Under the pieces are notes generated by a model, which saw nothing but the letters and a program-made list of their open reading frames with translations, was not told the origin of the DNA and searched no databases. A DNA stretch of 64,000 nt, from the NCBI RefSeq assembly GCF_000423465.1, contig NZ_KE384020.1:203409-267408 (forward strand). The letters are read 5' to 3'. Shown piece after piece: positions 35,950 to 43,022 of the stretch. The translations under genes were made by a program, and so were the position numbers. This DNA comes from Propionicicella superfundia DSM 22317. Its GTDB lineage: Bacteria > Actinomycetota > Actinomycetes > Propionibacteriales > Propionibacteriaceae. How positions within the stretch are numbered: position 1 is the stretch's first letter; every line of letters starts with the position of its first letter.

Positions 35950-36533
35950 ACCCCGCGGACGAGACCGCGCCGCGGATGCGCTCCGATGCTCGCCGGAACA
36001 TGGAGCTGATCCGTGACGCCGCCTTGCAGGTCTTCGGCGAGGGAGGGCTGACCAGCCCCCTCGACGAGGTGGCCCGGGTCGCGGGCGTGAGCAAGGGCAC
36101 CATCTACAACCGCTACGGGGGTCGCGAGGGCCTCATCGACGCCGTCGTGGAGGATCTGGTCGCCGAGCGGATCGCAGGGCTCATGGCCGCAGCCGCGGCG
36201 CTCGACGATCCGGTCGAGCGGTTCGAGAGCTACCTGCGGCGGCTGTGGCTGCTGCAGTACGACGAGCCGGCCGCCAACGACGTGCTGCTGCGCACCGCGC
36301 CCGGCTCGCGGCGGCTGAGCGGGCTGTGCGAGAAGACCAGCACGCTGGCCGCAGAGCTTCTCGCCGGCGCGCAGGCGGCCGGAGGCGTCCGGAGCGACCT
36401 GACCATCGAGGACATCGCCTCGCTCATCTGGGAGCGCGGCATCATCGCCCGTGCCTGCGTCGAGCGACCCCGCGAGGCATACGAGCGGTCGCTCACCTTC
36501 ATCCTCGACGGTCTGCGCGCGCGGGCCGCGTGA
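35946..36533 (+). CDS. TetR family transcriptional regulator
   Basis: 195 residues, ATG overlapping the previous stop. The N-terminal helix-turn-helix (IRDAALQVFGEGG, then LDEVARVAGVSKGTIYNRY) is followed by a helical ligand-binding domain with one Cys-containing helix (LSGLCEKTSTLAAELL). Last gene of the three-gene operon; the natural candidate to bind the 35059-35082 palindrome and repress its own operon. Confidence 0.9.
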   Translation: MNPADETAPRMRSDARRNMELIRDAALQVFGEGGLTSPLDEVARVAGVSKGTIYNRYGGREGLIDAVVEDLVAERIAGLMAAAAALDDPVERFESYLRRLWLLQYDEPAANDVLLRTAPGSRRLSGLCEKTSTLAAELLAGAQAAGGVRSDLTIEDIASLIWERGIIARACVERPREAYERSLTFILDGLRARAA

Positions 36534-36566
36534 GGAAGGACCCGGCCGGTCGACAGGAACGACCGC

Positions 36567-37235
36567 TCACGCCGCGACGTGCGGAGCAAGGGCCCGGACG
36601 CGGCGGGCGATGTCGTCGAATGCCGCCTCGTAGGCCTCGGGGGTGCCGATCGCGCCCGGGTTCGGGATCGACCAGTGCGTGCAGCGGGATGCGCCGAGTT
36701 CCTCGCGGGCGCGGTCGCAGACCGTGATGATGGCGGTGCCGTCGGTCAGCGTTCGCCCGACCGGCCTGGGGGTGTGTCCGGTGAGGTCCAGCCCGTGGCG
36801 CTCGGCGGCGGCGATCGCGGCCGGTGAGGTCCGTGCGGCCGGGTGGGTTCCGGCCGAGGTCGCCGGGATGGAACTGGTCACCGCCCAGAGTGCGGCGGCC
36901 AGCGGCGACCGGGCGGAGTTCCCCGTGCAGACGAACACGATCCGCCGCGCGGAGAGCCTCGGCTCGGGTACCAGGCCGGCGAGGGCGCCCGGGACGAGGC
37001 GAACGTAGCTGCGGCGGCGATCGCCCTCCGAGCGCGTGCGTGCGATCAGTCCCTCCGCCTCCAGGACGCCGAGATGGTGGGCGAGCAGGTTGGAGGCGAT
37101 GCCGAGCTGGGTCCGCAGTTCGCCGGGCGAACGGTCGCCGAGGGCCAGGAGTTCCACGACCCGCAGCCGTGCGGGGTCTCCCAGCGCCGCGTGACGTGCC
37201 GCGCGTCGCTCCAGGTCCGTTCGCTCATCGTTCAT
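36567..37235 (-). CDS. ArsR-type regulator fused to ArsC-type arsenate reductase / LMW phosphatase domain
   Basis: 222 residues from ATG 37235. Residues 5-85 are a winged-helix ArsR domain (ALGDPARLRVVELLALGD, LGIASNLLAHHLGVLEAEG). Residues 97-222 are an ArsC/LMW-PTP fold with the CX5R loop at Cys103 (FVCTGNSARSP) and ArsC-like Cys173 (ITVCDRAREE) and Cys185 before THWSIPNPG. The three cysteines fit a redox arsenate reductase, although the spacing of the last two (12 residues) is wider than in classical ArsC. One protein thus holds both sensor/repressor and enzyme. It is divergent from chrA and reads from a shared promoter region. Confidence 0.88.
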   Translation of the reverse strand: MNDERTDLERRAARHAALGDPARLRVVELLALGDRSPGELRTQLGIASNLLAHHLGVLEAEGLIARTRSEGDRRRSYVRLVPGALAGLVPEPRLSARRIVFVCTGNSARSPLAAALWAVTSSIPATSAGTHPAARTSPAAIAAAERHGLDLTGHTPRPVGRTLTDGTAIITVCDRAREELGASRCTHWSIPNPGAIGTPEAYEAAFDDIARRVRALAPHVAA

Positions 37236-37274
37236 TGTCTCAATCTTGACTGAGGCAATCGCAACGGTCAAGAT
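37234..37274. promoter_or_regulatory. Superimposed bidirectional promoter and ArsR-type operator
   Basis: Plus strand: TTGACT (37246-37251), 17 bp, CAAGAT (37269-37274), 7 nt, chrA ATG 37282. Minus strand: TTGACC (37271-37266), 17 bp, CAAGAT (37248-37243), 7 nt, arsR-arsC ATG 37235. Each -10 overlaps the -35 of the other direction, because ATCTTGAC and GTCAAGAT are inverted copies. A second inverted repeat, ATTGTCTCA-N8-TGAGGCAAT (37234-37259, one mismatch), overlaps the arsR-arsC start and the chrA -35 and is the likely ArsR operator. Both transcripts would be leaderless. Confidence 0.75.
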
Positions 37275-37281
37275 GCTGCTG

Positions 37282-38502
37282 ATGACCAGGTCCGCACAGC
37301 TCTCCGCTCCGCGCCACCATCCCGGCACGGTGCGCGATGTCTTCGTGGTGTTCCTGCGGCTCGGCGTGACCTCGTTCGGCGGTCCGGTCGCGCACCTGGG
37401 CTATTTCCGCGAGGCGTTCGTCGAGCGCCGCAGGTGGCTGAGCGATCGGGCCTACGCCGACCTCGTGGCGCTGTGCCAGTTCCTGCCCGGCCCGGCGTCG
37501 AGCCAGGTCGGGATGGCGATCGGCCTGCAGCGTGCCGGCCTCGGCGGGCTGCTGGCGGCATGGGCGGGGTTCACCCTTCCGTCGGCGATCCTGCTGGTCG
37601 CCCTCGCCTCCGGGGTGACAGCTCTCGGCGACCTGTCCGCCGCGGGGTGGATCCAGGGGCTGAAGGCGGCCGCGGTCGCGGTCGTCGCCCATGCCGTCGC
37701 AGGGATGGCGAGGACTCTGGCCCCGGATGCCCGACGAGCGACGATCGCCGTCGCCGGGATGGTCCTCGTGCTCCTCGTCCCCACCGCGCTCGCCCAGCTC
37801 GCCGTCCTGGCCGCGGCCGGGCTCGTCGGCGTGCTGTGGCTGCGCGCAGCGCCCGTCCCGGAGCCGGAGGCGGCGCCGTTCACCGTCCGGGTGCCGCGCT
37901 GGATCGCGGTCGCCGCGCTCGCCGCGTTCGCGGGGCTCCTGTTCGGCCTGCCGGCCCTCGCAGCGGTCACCGGCGGCCGCGCCGTGGGGCTGTTCGACAT
38001 CTTCTACCGGGCCGGGGCGCTGGTCTTCGGCGGAGGGCACGTCGTGCTGCCGCTGCTTCAAGCCGAGACCGTGGCCACCGGCCTGATCGGCCACGATGCC
38101 TTCCTCGCGGGCTACGGCGCCGCCCAGGCCGTCCCCGGCCCGCTGTTCGCGTTCGCCGCGTACCTCGGCGCCATCACGACGGGCTCGCCCTCCGGGCTGC
38201 TCGGGGCGGGCATCGCGCTGGTCGGGATCTTCCTGCCGGCAGGTCTGCTCGTGGTCGGGGCGCTGCCGTTCTGGGACCGGCTGCGGCACGCCCCGCTCAC
38301 CCGGCGGGCGCTCATGGGCGTCAACGCCGGGGTCGTGGGCATCCTCGCCGGTGCCCTCTACACGCCCGTGTTCACCGAGGGCATCACCTCCGTCCCCGCG
38401 CTCGCGATCGCCGCCGGTGCCTTCGTGGCCCTCACCTCTTGGAAGGCCCCGGCGTGGGCTGTCGTGATCGCCTCCGGGCTGATCGGCTGGGTCGTCCTGT
38501 GA
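37282..38502 (+). CDS. chrA: Chromate transporter ChrA, two-domain form
   Basis: 406 residues, about ten membrane helices in two homologous halves (long-chain CHR family). The N-terminal half has FLRLGVTSFGGPVAHLGYFR, then LCQFLPGPASSQVGMAIG; the C-terminal half has FYRAGALVFGGGHVVLPLLQ and AVPGPLFAFAAYLG. It exports chromate. ATG 37282 is used because it lies 7 nt after the predicted -10; ATG 37273 is an alternative. Its control by an ArsR-ArsC fusion protein is unusual for chrA. Confidence 0.92.
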   Translation: MTRSAQLSAPRHHPGTVRDVFVVFLRLGVTSFGGPVAHLGYFREAFVERRRWLSDRAYADLVALCQFLPGPASSQVGMAIGLQRAGLGGLLAAWAGFTLPSAILLVALASGVTALGDLSAAGWIQGLKAAAVAVVAHAVAGMARTLAPDARRATIAVAGMVLVLLVPTALAQLAVLAAAGLVGVLWLRAAPVPEPEAAPFTVRVPRWIAVAALAAFAGLLFGLPALAAVTGGRAVGLFDIFYRAGALVFGGGHVVLPLLQAETVATGLIGHDAFLAGYGAAQAVPGPLFAFAAYLGAITTGSPSGLLGAGIALVGIFLPAGLLVVGALPFWDRLRHAPLTRRALMGVNAGVVGILAGALYTPVFTEGITSVPALAIAAGAFVALTSWKAPAWAVVIASGLIGWVVL

Positions 38503-38536
38503 TCGTCGTCCCCGAGCTCTCACGAAAGGCAGCCTC

Positions 38537-39898
38537 ATGACCGATCTCGTTGTCGTCGGCGGCTCCGACGCCGGCATCTCCGCTGCGCTGCGCGCCCGGG
38601 AGCTCGATCCGGGCACCGAGGTCACGGTGGTCGTGGCGGACGCGTACCCGAACTTCTCCATCTGCGGCATCCCGTACTTCTTCACCGGCGAGGTGCGTCC
38701 ATGGCAGTCCCTCGCCCACCGCACCGCCGCAGACCTCGAGGCCGCCGGCCTGAACCTGCGACTGGACACCCTGGCCACGAGGATCGACGTGGCGGGACGA
38801 AGACTCGCCGTTCGCGCGGCCGACGGCACGGAGACGTCTCTGGGCTACGACGAACTGATCGTCGCCACCGGGGCCCTCCCGTCCCACGCCGGCATCGCCG
38901 GTGTCGGAGCCCTCACGCCGGAGGACGGCGTGCATGTCCTCCACTCGATGGCCGACACCTTCGCTCTCGACCGCGACCTGGCCGCGCGGCGGCCCGAGAG
39001 CGCGATCATCGTCGGCGCCGGATACGTCGGCCTGGAGATGGCGGAGGCCTTCGTCGCCCGCGGGATGCGGGTCACACAGGTGCAGCGAGGCCCCGAGGTG
39101 CTTTCGACCCTCGATCCCCAGCTCGGAGCCCTCGTCCGCGCCGAGGCGGAAGCGCACGGCGTCGATGTCGTCGTGAACACGACCGTGACGGGCGTCGAGA
39201 GGGCCGCGGCGGGTCTGGTCGTCACAGGGACCCACGCCGGCGGGTCCTTCCGGCAGGCCGCGGACCTCGTGCTCGTCGTCGTCGGCGTGCGGCCCAACAC
39301 CGGCCTTCTCGTGCGCGCCGGCGCTGCTGTCGGCGCAGGTCGTGCCGTGGTGGTCGACGAGTGGATGCGAACCGGGCTGCCGCACGTCCGAGCGGCCGGC
39401 GACGGCGTCGTCACCCGCCACCGTCTTCTCGGAACCACCTACCTGCCGCTGGGCACCACCTCGCACAAGCAGGGGCGGGTCGCGGGGGAGAACGCGATCG
39501 GCGGCGACCGGGCCTTCGCCGGCATCGTCGGCACGCAGGTCGTGAAGGTCTTCGATCTCGTGGCCGCGCGCACAGGGCTCCTCGACCGCGAGGCACGACC
39601 CGCGGGGTATGCACCGCGCACGACCACGACGACGGCGGACGATCACAAGCGGTACTACCCAGGTGCCCGTCACATCCACGTCAGGGTCACCGGCGACACC
39701 CGCGATGGGCGCCTTCTCGGCGCCCAGCTCGTCGGCCGGCGCGGAAGCGAGGTCGCCAAGCGCATCGACATCTTCGCCACCGCCTTGTACGCCGGCCTCT
39801 CGGTCGAGCGTCTCAGTGAACTCGACCTCTCCTACACGCCGCCCCTGGGCTCCCCGTGGGATGCCGTGCAGCTCGCCGCACAGGCATGGTCGTCCTGA
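38537..39898 (+). CDS. FAD/NAD(P)-dependent CoA-disulfide reductase-like oxidoreductase
   Basis: 453 residues, 34 nt after chrA and probably co-transcribed. FAD Rossmann motif VVVGGSDAGISAALRARE, the redox Cys43 in NFSICGIPYF (the single active Cys of CoA-disulfide reductase/NADH oxidase enzymes), NAD site AIIVGAGYVGLEMAEAF, and a C-terminal dimerisation domain. It may reduce a low-molecular-weight disulfide, a persulfide, or chromate itself. The substrate is not shown by the sequence; the chrA/arsC context points to metal or oxidative stress. Confidence 0.85.
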   Translation: MTDLVVVGGSDAGISAALRARELDPGTEVTVVVADAYPNFSICGIPYFFTGEVRPWQSLAHRTAADLEAAGLNLRLDTLATRIDVAGRRLAVRAADGTETSLGYDELIVATGALPSHAGIAGVGALTPEDGVHVLHSMADTFALDRDLAARRPESAIIVGAGYVGLEMAEAFVARGMRVTQVQRGPEVLSTLDPQLGALVRAEAEAHGVDVVVNTTVTGVERAAAGLVVTGTHAGGSFRQAADLVLVVVGVRPNTGLLVRAGAAVGAGRAVVVDEWMRTGLPHVRAAGDGVVTRHRLLGTTYLPLGTTSHKQGRVAGENAIGGDRAFAGIVGTQVVKVFDLVAARTGLLDREARPAGYAPRTTTTTADDHKRYYPGARHIHVRVTGDTRDGRLLGAQLVGRRGSEVAKRIDIFATALYAGLSVERLSELDLSYTPPLGSPWDAVQLAAQAWSS

Positions 39899-39915
39899 CG
39901 GCGCCCGATCCCGGC

Positions 39916-39938
39916 GGGGCACCTGCGTCTGGTGCGCC
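39916..39938 (+). terminator. Hairpin after the flavoprotein gene
   Basis: GGGGCACC / GGTGCGCC, 8 bp with one mismatch and a 7-nt loop, 17 nt past the stop. No T-run follows. Probable end of the chrA operon. Confidence 0.45.
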
Positions 39939-40067
39939 GCCCACGCCGGACCAGCCTCCCAATATGTACCTACATGGAAGTGCGCTGGAGAGGTGGGTCG
40001 GCCGCGAGGCCGCACGCACCCACGCGTCCGCGTGACAGAAAGGACCCGCTGCGGGGCCGCTGCGTGC

Positions 40068-40106
40068 TAAAGTGGTACCTGCAACCAGAAAATGCTGGTA
40101 CATATG
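40068..40106 (+). promoter_or_regulatory. deoC-like promoter with putative GntR/HutC operator
   Basis: A TANNNT -10 (TAAAGT, 40068-40073) is followed at once by TGGTACC, the inverted repeat ACCAG-N6-CTGGT (40084-40099) and GGTACATATG. Related pieces (CTGGTTG and TACCAACAT in the opposite orientation) occur at the GntR gene's own promoter. The site is placed to block transcription starting near 40080. Confidence 0.55.
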
Positions 40107-40219
40107 GGATTTCGAGGCCGATCATCGCTGATTCGGCCGTTCGCGCGGTCGGTGGGACGGGCGTCCGCCGGCACCGACCCGCCACGTTCCCGTGGAACCG
40201 AGAAGAAGGTGTGTGAGTC

Positions 40220-40936
40220 ATGAGATTCGATGCGACGATCGCGACGGCCGAGACCGTCGGTGAGTACCTGGAGCTGTTCACTCCGGATCTGAAGTCCGCG
40301 GCCGAATGCAGTCAGTGGGCGGACATCGCCAAGAAGTACCGGCTTCGCTCGGACATCGTGTTCGCGCAGTGGCTGCCGCAGGTCGCCGAGGAACTCGCCG
40401 GCACCGACGTACGGGTCGGGACGGGGATCAACTTCCCGATGGGCGTCGACGCGCCCGCGGCGAAGGCGAAGGCCGTCGAGGAGTCGCTGCGCCTGGGCGC
40501 GAACACGATCGATTTCACGATGAACCACCGGGCGTTGAACTCCGATCGCGTCGACATCGTGGAGGAGGAGCTGCGGCTCTTCGCGGACATCGCGAGCGAT
40601 GTCGAGCGCAAGGTGATCATCGAGGTGTGCTACCTCTCCGACGACGGCATCCGGCAGGCGTGCGACCTGATCGCCGGACTGGGGATCGAGTGGGTGAAGA
40701 CGTCGACGGGCCAGTACCAGGGGCCCAACATGGAGCAGGTCACGGTCATTCTGGACCGGCTGAAGGGAACGCCGACCCGGTGCAAGGTGTCGGGCGTGAA
40801 GTTCCCGCGGGCGCAGAACGCGTACGCGTTCTTGATGGCCGGCGTGGAGATCATCGGCTCGCAGGGTGTGGTCGAGATCATCGAGGGGCTCGACAAACTG
40901 CGTGCTCTGGGTGTCCTGCCTGCCTACAAGGGCTGA
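40220..40936 (+). CDS. DeoC/LacD-family class I aldolase
   Basis: 238 residues. TIM-barrel aldolase related to deoxyribose-phosphate aldolase: VRVGTGINFPMG, NTIDFTMNHRAL, RKVIIEVCYLSDD, and the Schiff-base motif GIEWVKTSTGQYQ with the lysine near residue 159, then KVSGVKFPRAQNAYAFLMAG. Ribosome-binding site GAAGAAGGTG. True DeoC enzymes have a different N-terminus, so another short-chain aldol substrate is possible. The adjacent GntR/HutC regulator gene fits a catabolic gene induced by a sugar phosphate or amino sugar. Confidence 0.82.
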   Translation: MRFDATIATAETVGEYLELFTPDLKSAAECSQWADIAKKYRLRSDIVFAQWLPQVAEELAGTDVRVGTGINFPMGVDAPAAKAKAVEESLRLGANTIDFTMNHRALNSDRVDIVEEELRLFADIASDVERKVIIEVCYLSDDGIRQACDLIAGLGIEWVKTSTGQYQGPNMEQVTVILDRLKGTPTRCKVSGVKFPRAQNAYAFLMAGVEIIGSQGVVEIIEGLDKLRALGVLPAYKG

Positions 40937-40954
40937 GGCCTGACCGAGTCGCGC

Positions 40955-40990
40955 CCGGACGGCCGCGAGGCGAACCTGCCCGCCGTCCGG
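40955..40990. terminator. Hairpin between convergent aldolase and gntR genes
   Basis: Perfect 9-bp stem CCGGACGGC / GCCGTCCGG with an 18-nt loop, in the 97-bp gap where the two genes converge. It could serve both directions. Confidence 0.5.
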
Positions 40991-41033
40991 CGCAGGCTCG
41001 GCGTGTCGGCGGCGGCGGGACGGCCCGGGCGCA

Positions 41034-41846
41034 TCACGCGTCGGCGTCGGAGGCGTCGTCGGGGGCCGTGCGCGACGGCTGCGATGTGTGGACGGTCGGT
41101 GCGTTGTAGTGCTCGAACCGCAGTTGCATGATGGCGGGGGGAAAGGTGAATCGGCCCAGGGTGTGGAGGCGCTCGTTCTCGTCGTAGCGTTGCTCCTCGA
41201 TCCACACCAGGGGGGCTCCGAGCGGCACGCCGAGCTCGCGGGCCTCGATCTTGCTGGCGCCGACGGCGGCGATGGACTCGCGCACGTGGATCGTCTCGAC
41301 GCCGCACTTGTCCCGCAGTTGGTTGGCGATGCGTCCGAAGACGAGTTCGCGGGAGCTGATGTGCGCGCCGAGTTCCGGCAGCACCCACGTGTACTGGTAC
41401 ATGACCGGGGTCGAGTCCTCGACCAGCCGGTACCGGGCGCGTTCGACGTAGTACAGGGTCTCGCCGGCCTCCAGTCCGAAGGCCTCCGCCACCGAGCTGG
41501 GCGGGACGCCGTACTCCTCGCGGACGACGCGCGCGATGGGTGCCTGCTGGTCGTGGTGGATGGTCTCGCGGATGCGTGCGATGCCCAGCGACACCGACGG
41601 ACTGGGAGCGGTGACGTATGTGCCCTTGCCGCGCACACGGGCGAGCAGATCGTCGCTGACCAGCCGCTGGATGGCGACGCGGACCGTGTTCCGGCTGACC
41701 TGTGCCTGGTCGGCGATGTCCAGTTCGTTGGGGATGAACTCGTTCTCCTTCCAGACGCCGTTGCGGATGTGCGCGCGCAGGAGGGTTTCCAGGCGGGTGG
41801 TCAGATTCGGTCCCTCGACCTGGCTGATGTCCAGAATCTCGTCCAT
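41034..41846 (-). CDS. GntR family regulator, HutC subfamily (UTRA domain)
   Basis: 270 residues. Winged helix at about 15-80 (FIPNELDIADQAQVSRNTVR, GKGTYVTAP), then a UTRA ligand-binding domain at about 100-245 (LEAGETLYYVERARYRLVED, YTWVLPELGAHI, WIEEQRYDENERLHTLGRFT split by loops). HutC-type proteins sense sugar phosphates or small organic acids and release DNA when bound. Convergent with the aldolase gene, which it probably controls. Confidence 0.9.
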   Translation of the reverse strand: MDEILDISQVEGPNLTTRLETLLRAHIRNGVWKENEFIPNELDIADQAQVSRNTVRVAIQRLVSDDLLARVRGKGTYVTAPSPSVSLGIARIRETIHHDQQAPIARVVREEYGVPPSSVAEAFGLEAGETLYYVERARYRLVEDSTPVMYQYTWVLPELGAHISSRELVFGRIANQLRDKCGVETIHVRESIAAVGASKIEARELGVPLGAPLVWIEEQRYDENERLHTLGRFTFPPAIMQLRFEHYNAPTVHTSQPSRTAPDDASDADA

Positions 41847-41858
41847 GGTGGTGGGTTC

Positions 41859-41888
41859 CTATGTTGGTATCTGGTTGTTCACAGGCTA
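41859..41888 (-). promoter_or_regulatory. Putative gntR promoter and autoregulatory site
   Basis: On the minus strand TAGCCT (41888-41883) is a TANNNT -10; directly after it come AACAACCAG and ATACCAACAT, which resemble the elements at the aldolase promoter. This suggests the regulator binds both places. The exact operator was not resolved. Confidence 0.45.
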
Positions 41889-42009
41889 GTCCATCGCCGG
41901 TCCGATCCGGCCGGGATGCCGTATCGGTCGCGAGTGTCTTCGTCCGCCGCCGTCCGGAACCGGCGGCTGCCAGGACGACGGGCCGGCCAGACGACCCGTC
42001 GGGTGAAGG

Positions 42010-42092
42010 TGCCGGAGAGGGGATTCGAACCCCTACGCCCTTGCGGGCAGACGGGTTTGAGCCGTCCGCGTATACCGTTCCGCCACCCCGGC
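42010..42092 (-). tRNA. tRNA-Leu, anticodon CAA
   Basis: 83 nt folding as a class II tRNA. Acceptor stem GCCGGGG / CTCCGGC (one G-U), anticodon stem GACGG / CCGTC with loop CTCAAAC giving anticodon CAA, a variable arm with stem TGCCC / GGGCG-like pairing, T arm AGGGG-TTCGAAT-CCCCT and discriminator A. The 3' CCA is not encoded. It reads UUG codons, which are rare in this GC-rich sequence. Confidence 0.95.
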
Positions 42093-42117
42093 CTGGAGCG
42101 GTTCGATTGTGCCATAC

Positions 42118-42147
42118 TTGGTTGCCCACCCGCTCACCGCGTAATCT
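42118..42147 (+). promoter_or_regulatory. Putative promoter of the antiterminator response regulator
   Basis: TTGGTT (42118-42123), 18-bp spacer, TAATCT (42142-42147). Start predicted near 42154, leader about 57 nt. Confidence 0.5.
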
Positions 42148-42210
42148 GCTGACCGAGCCGTTCCACCGCCGGTTCCGCCGAGTGCCCAAGAGACAAGAGA
42201 AGTGAGACCG

Positions 42211-42843
42211 ATGACTGACGGAGAGTTGACTCCGAGCGCACGGGTCCTCGTCGCGGAGGACGAAGCCCTGATCAGACTGGATCTCGTGGAACTCCTCAAA
42301 GAGGCGGGCTACGAGGTCGTGGGCGAGGCCGGAGACGGCGAGCAGGCCATCAAGCTGGCGCGAGAGCTTCAGCCCGATCTGGTGGTCATGGACGTCAAGA
42401 TGCCGGTCATGGACGGCATCACGGCGGCGGAGACGATCGCGGGGGAGCGCATCGCTCCCATCGTGATGCTGACCGCGTTCAGCCAGCGCGAGCTCGTCGA
42501 GCGCGCGCGCGAGGCGGGAGCCATGGCGTACGTCGTGAAGCCGTTCGACGCCTCCGACGTGATCCCGGCGATCGAGATCGCCATCGGGCGCTTCGCGGAG
42601 ATCAAGGCCGTGGAGGCCGAGGTCGCCGATCTGCACGAGAGCCTTGCGACACGCAAGGCCGTCGACCAGGCGAAGGGCCTGCTGCAGGAAAGCCTGGGCA
42701 TGAGCGAGCCCGAGGCGTTCCGGTGGGTCCAGAAGACGGCCATGGACCTGCGCAAGTCGATGCGCGAGGTGGCCGAGGGCGTCATCAAGCACTCCAAGGA
42801 GTCGGGGGCCAAGAAGGCGCCGAAGAAGAAGCCGCGTCCCTGA
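42211..42843 (+). CDS. pdtaR: PdtaR-type response regulator with ANTAR RNA-binding domain
   Basis: 210 residues. Receiver domain 10-125 with acidic pocket VAEDE, phosphoacceptor Asp61 (LVVMDVKMPVMDG), IVMLTAFSQ and VVKPFD. The ANTAR domain at about 135-190 contains RKAVDQAKGLLQ and SEPEAFRWVQKTAMDLRKSM, which bind paired hairpins in nascent RNA to prevent termination. The Lys-rich tail ends the protein. Its place near polA and rpsA matches the mycobacterial pdtaR locus. The cognate kinase (PdtaS) is not in the window. ATG 42211 is preferred over GTG 42202. Confidence 0.93.
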   Translation: MTDGELTPSARVLVAEDEALIRLDLVELLKEAGYEVVGEAGDGEQAIKLARELQPDLVVMDVKMPVMDGITAAETIAGERIAPIVMLTAFSQRELVERAREAGAMAYVVKPFDASDVIPAIEIAIGRFAEIKAVEAEVADLHESLATRKAVDQAKGLLQESLGMSEPEAFRWVQKTAMDLRKSMREVAEGVIKHSKESGAKKAPKKKPRP

Positions 42844-42860
42844 TCCCTCCCGGCACGCTG

Positions 42861-42892
42861 ATCGGGGGGACCCGCTGACGGACCCCCCCGAT
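42861..42892 (+). terminator. Hairpin after pdtaR
   Basis: ATCGGGGGG / CCCCCCGAT, a perfect 9-bp stem with a 14-nt loop, 17 nt past the stop. No T-run follows. Confidence 0.6.
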
Positions 42893-42924
42893 GAAGCCGT
42901 CGACTCCCCCCGGGGCCGGCGGAC

Positions 42925-42943
42925 GCCCACAGTGTACGTGGGC
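42925..42943 (-). terminator. Small hairpin downstream of the HD-domain gene
   Basis: GCCCAC-N7-GTGGGC, perfect 6 bp. It lies about 80 nt past the end of the minus-strand HD gene and could end that operon. Confidence 0.35.
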
Positions 42944-43022
42944 ACGGGGTCAGGGCCGACGCTCGGGCCGGGCGATCTCAAGGACGTAAGGGCTTGCGGA
43001 AGCCGTGCCGACCCGATTCGTG

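Larger units (their letters stand above)
39899..40219. other. 321-bp intergenic region before the aldolase gene
   Basis: No gene seen. It holds a hairpin at 39916-39938, a 12-bp palindrome ATGTA-CC-TACAT at 39964-39975, and the deoC-like promoter with its probable regulator sites at 40068-40106. GGTACATAT occurs twice, inverted, at 39962-39970 (minus) and 40097-40105 (plus). Confidence 0.6.

Noticed and set aside
42902-43022. Possible small genes between pdtaR and the HD gene
   Set aside because: Short frames lack ribosome-binding sites and plausible composition; only hairpins were supported.
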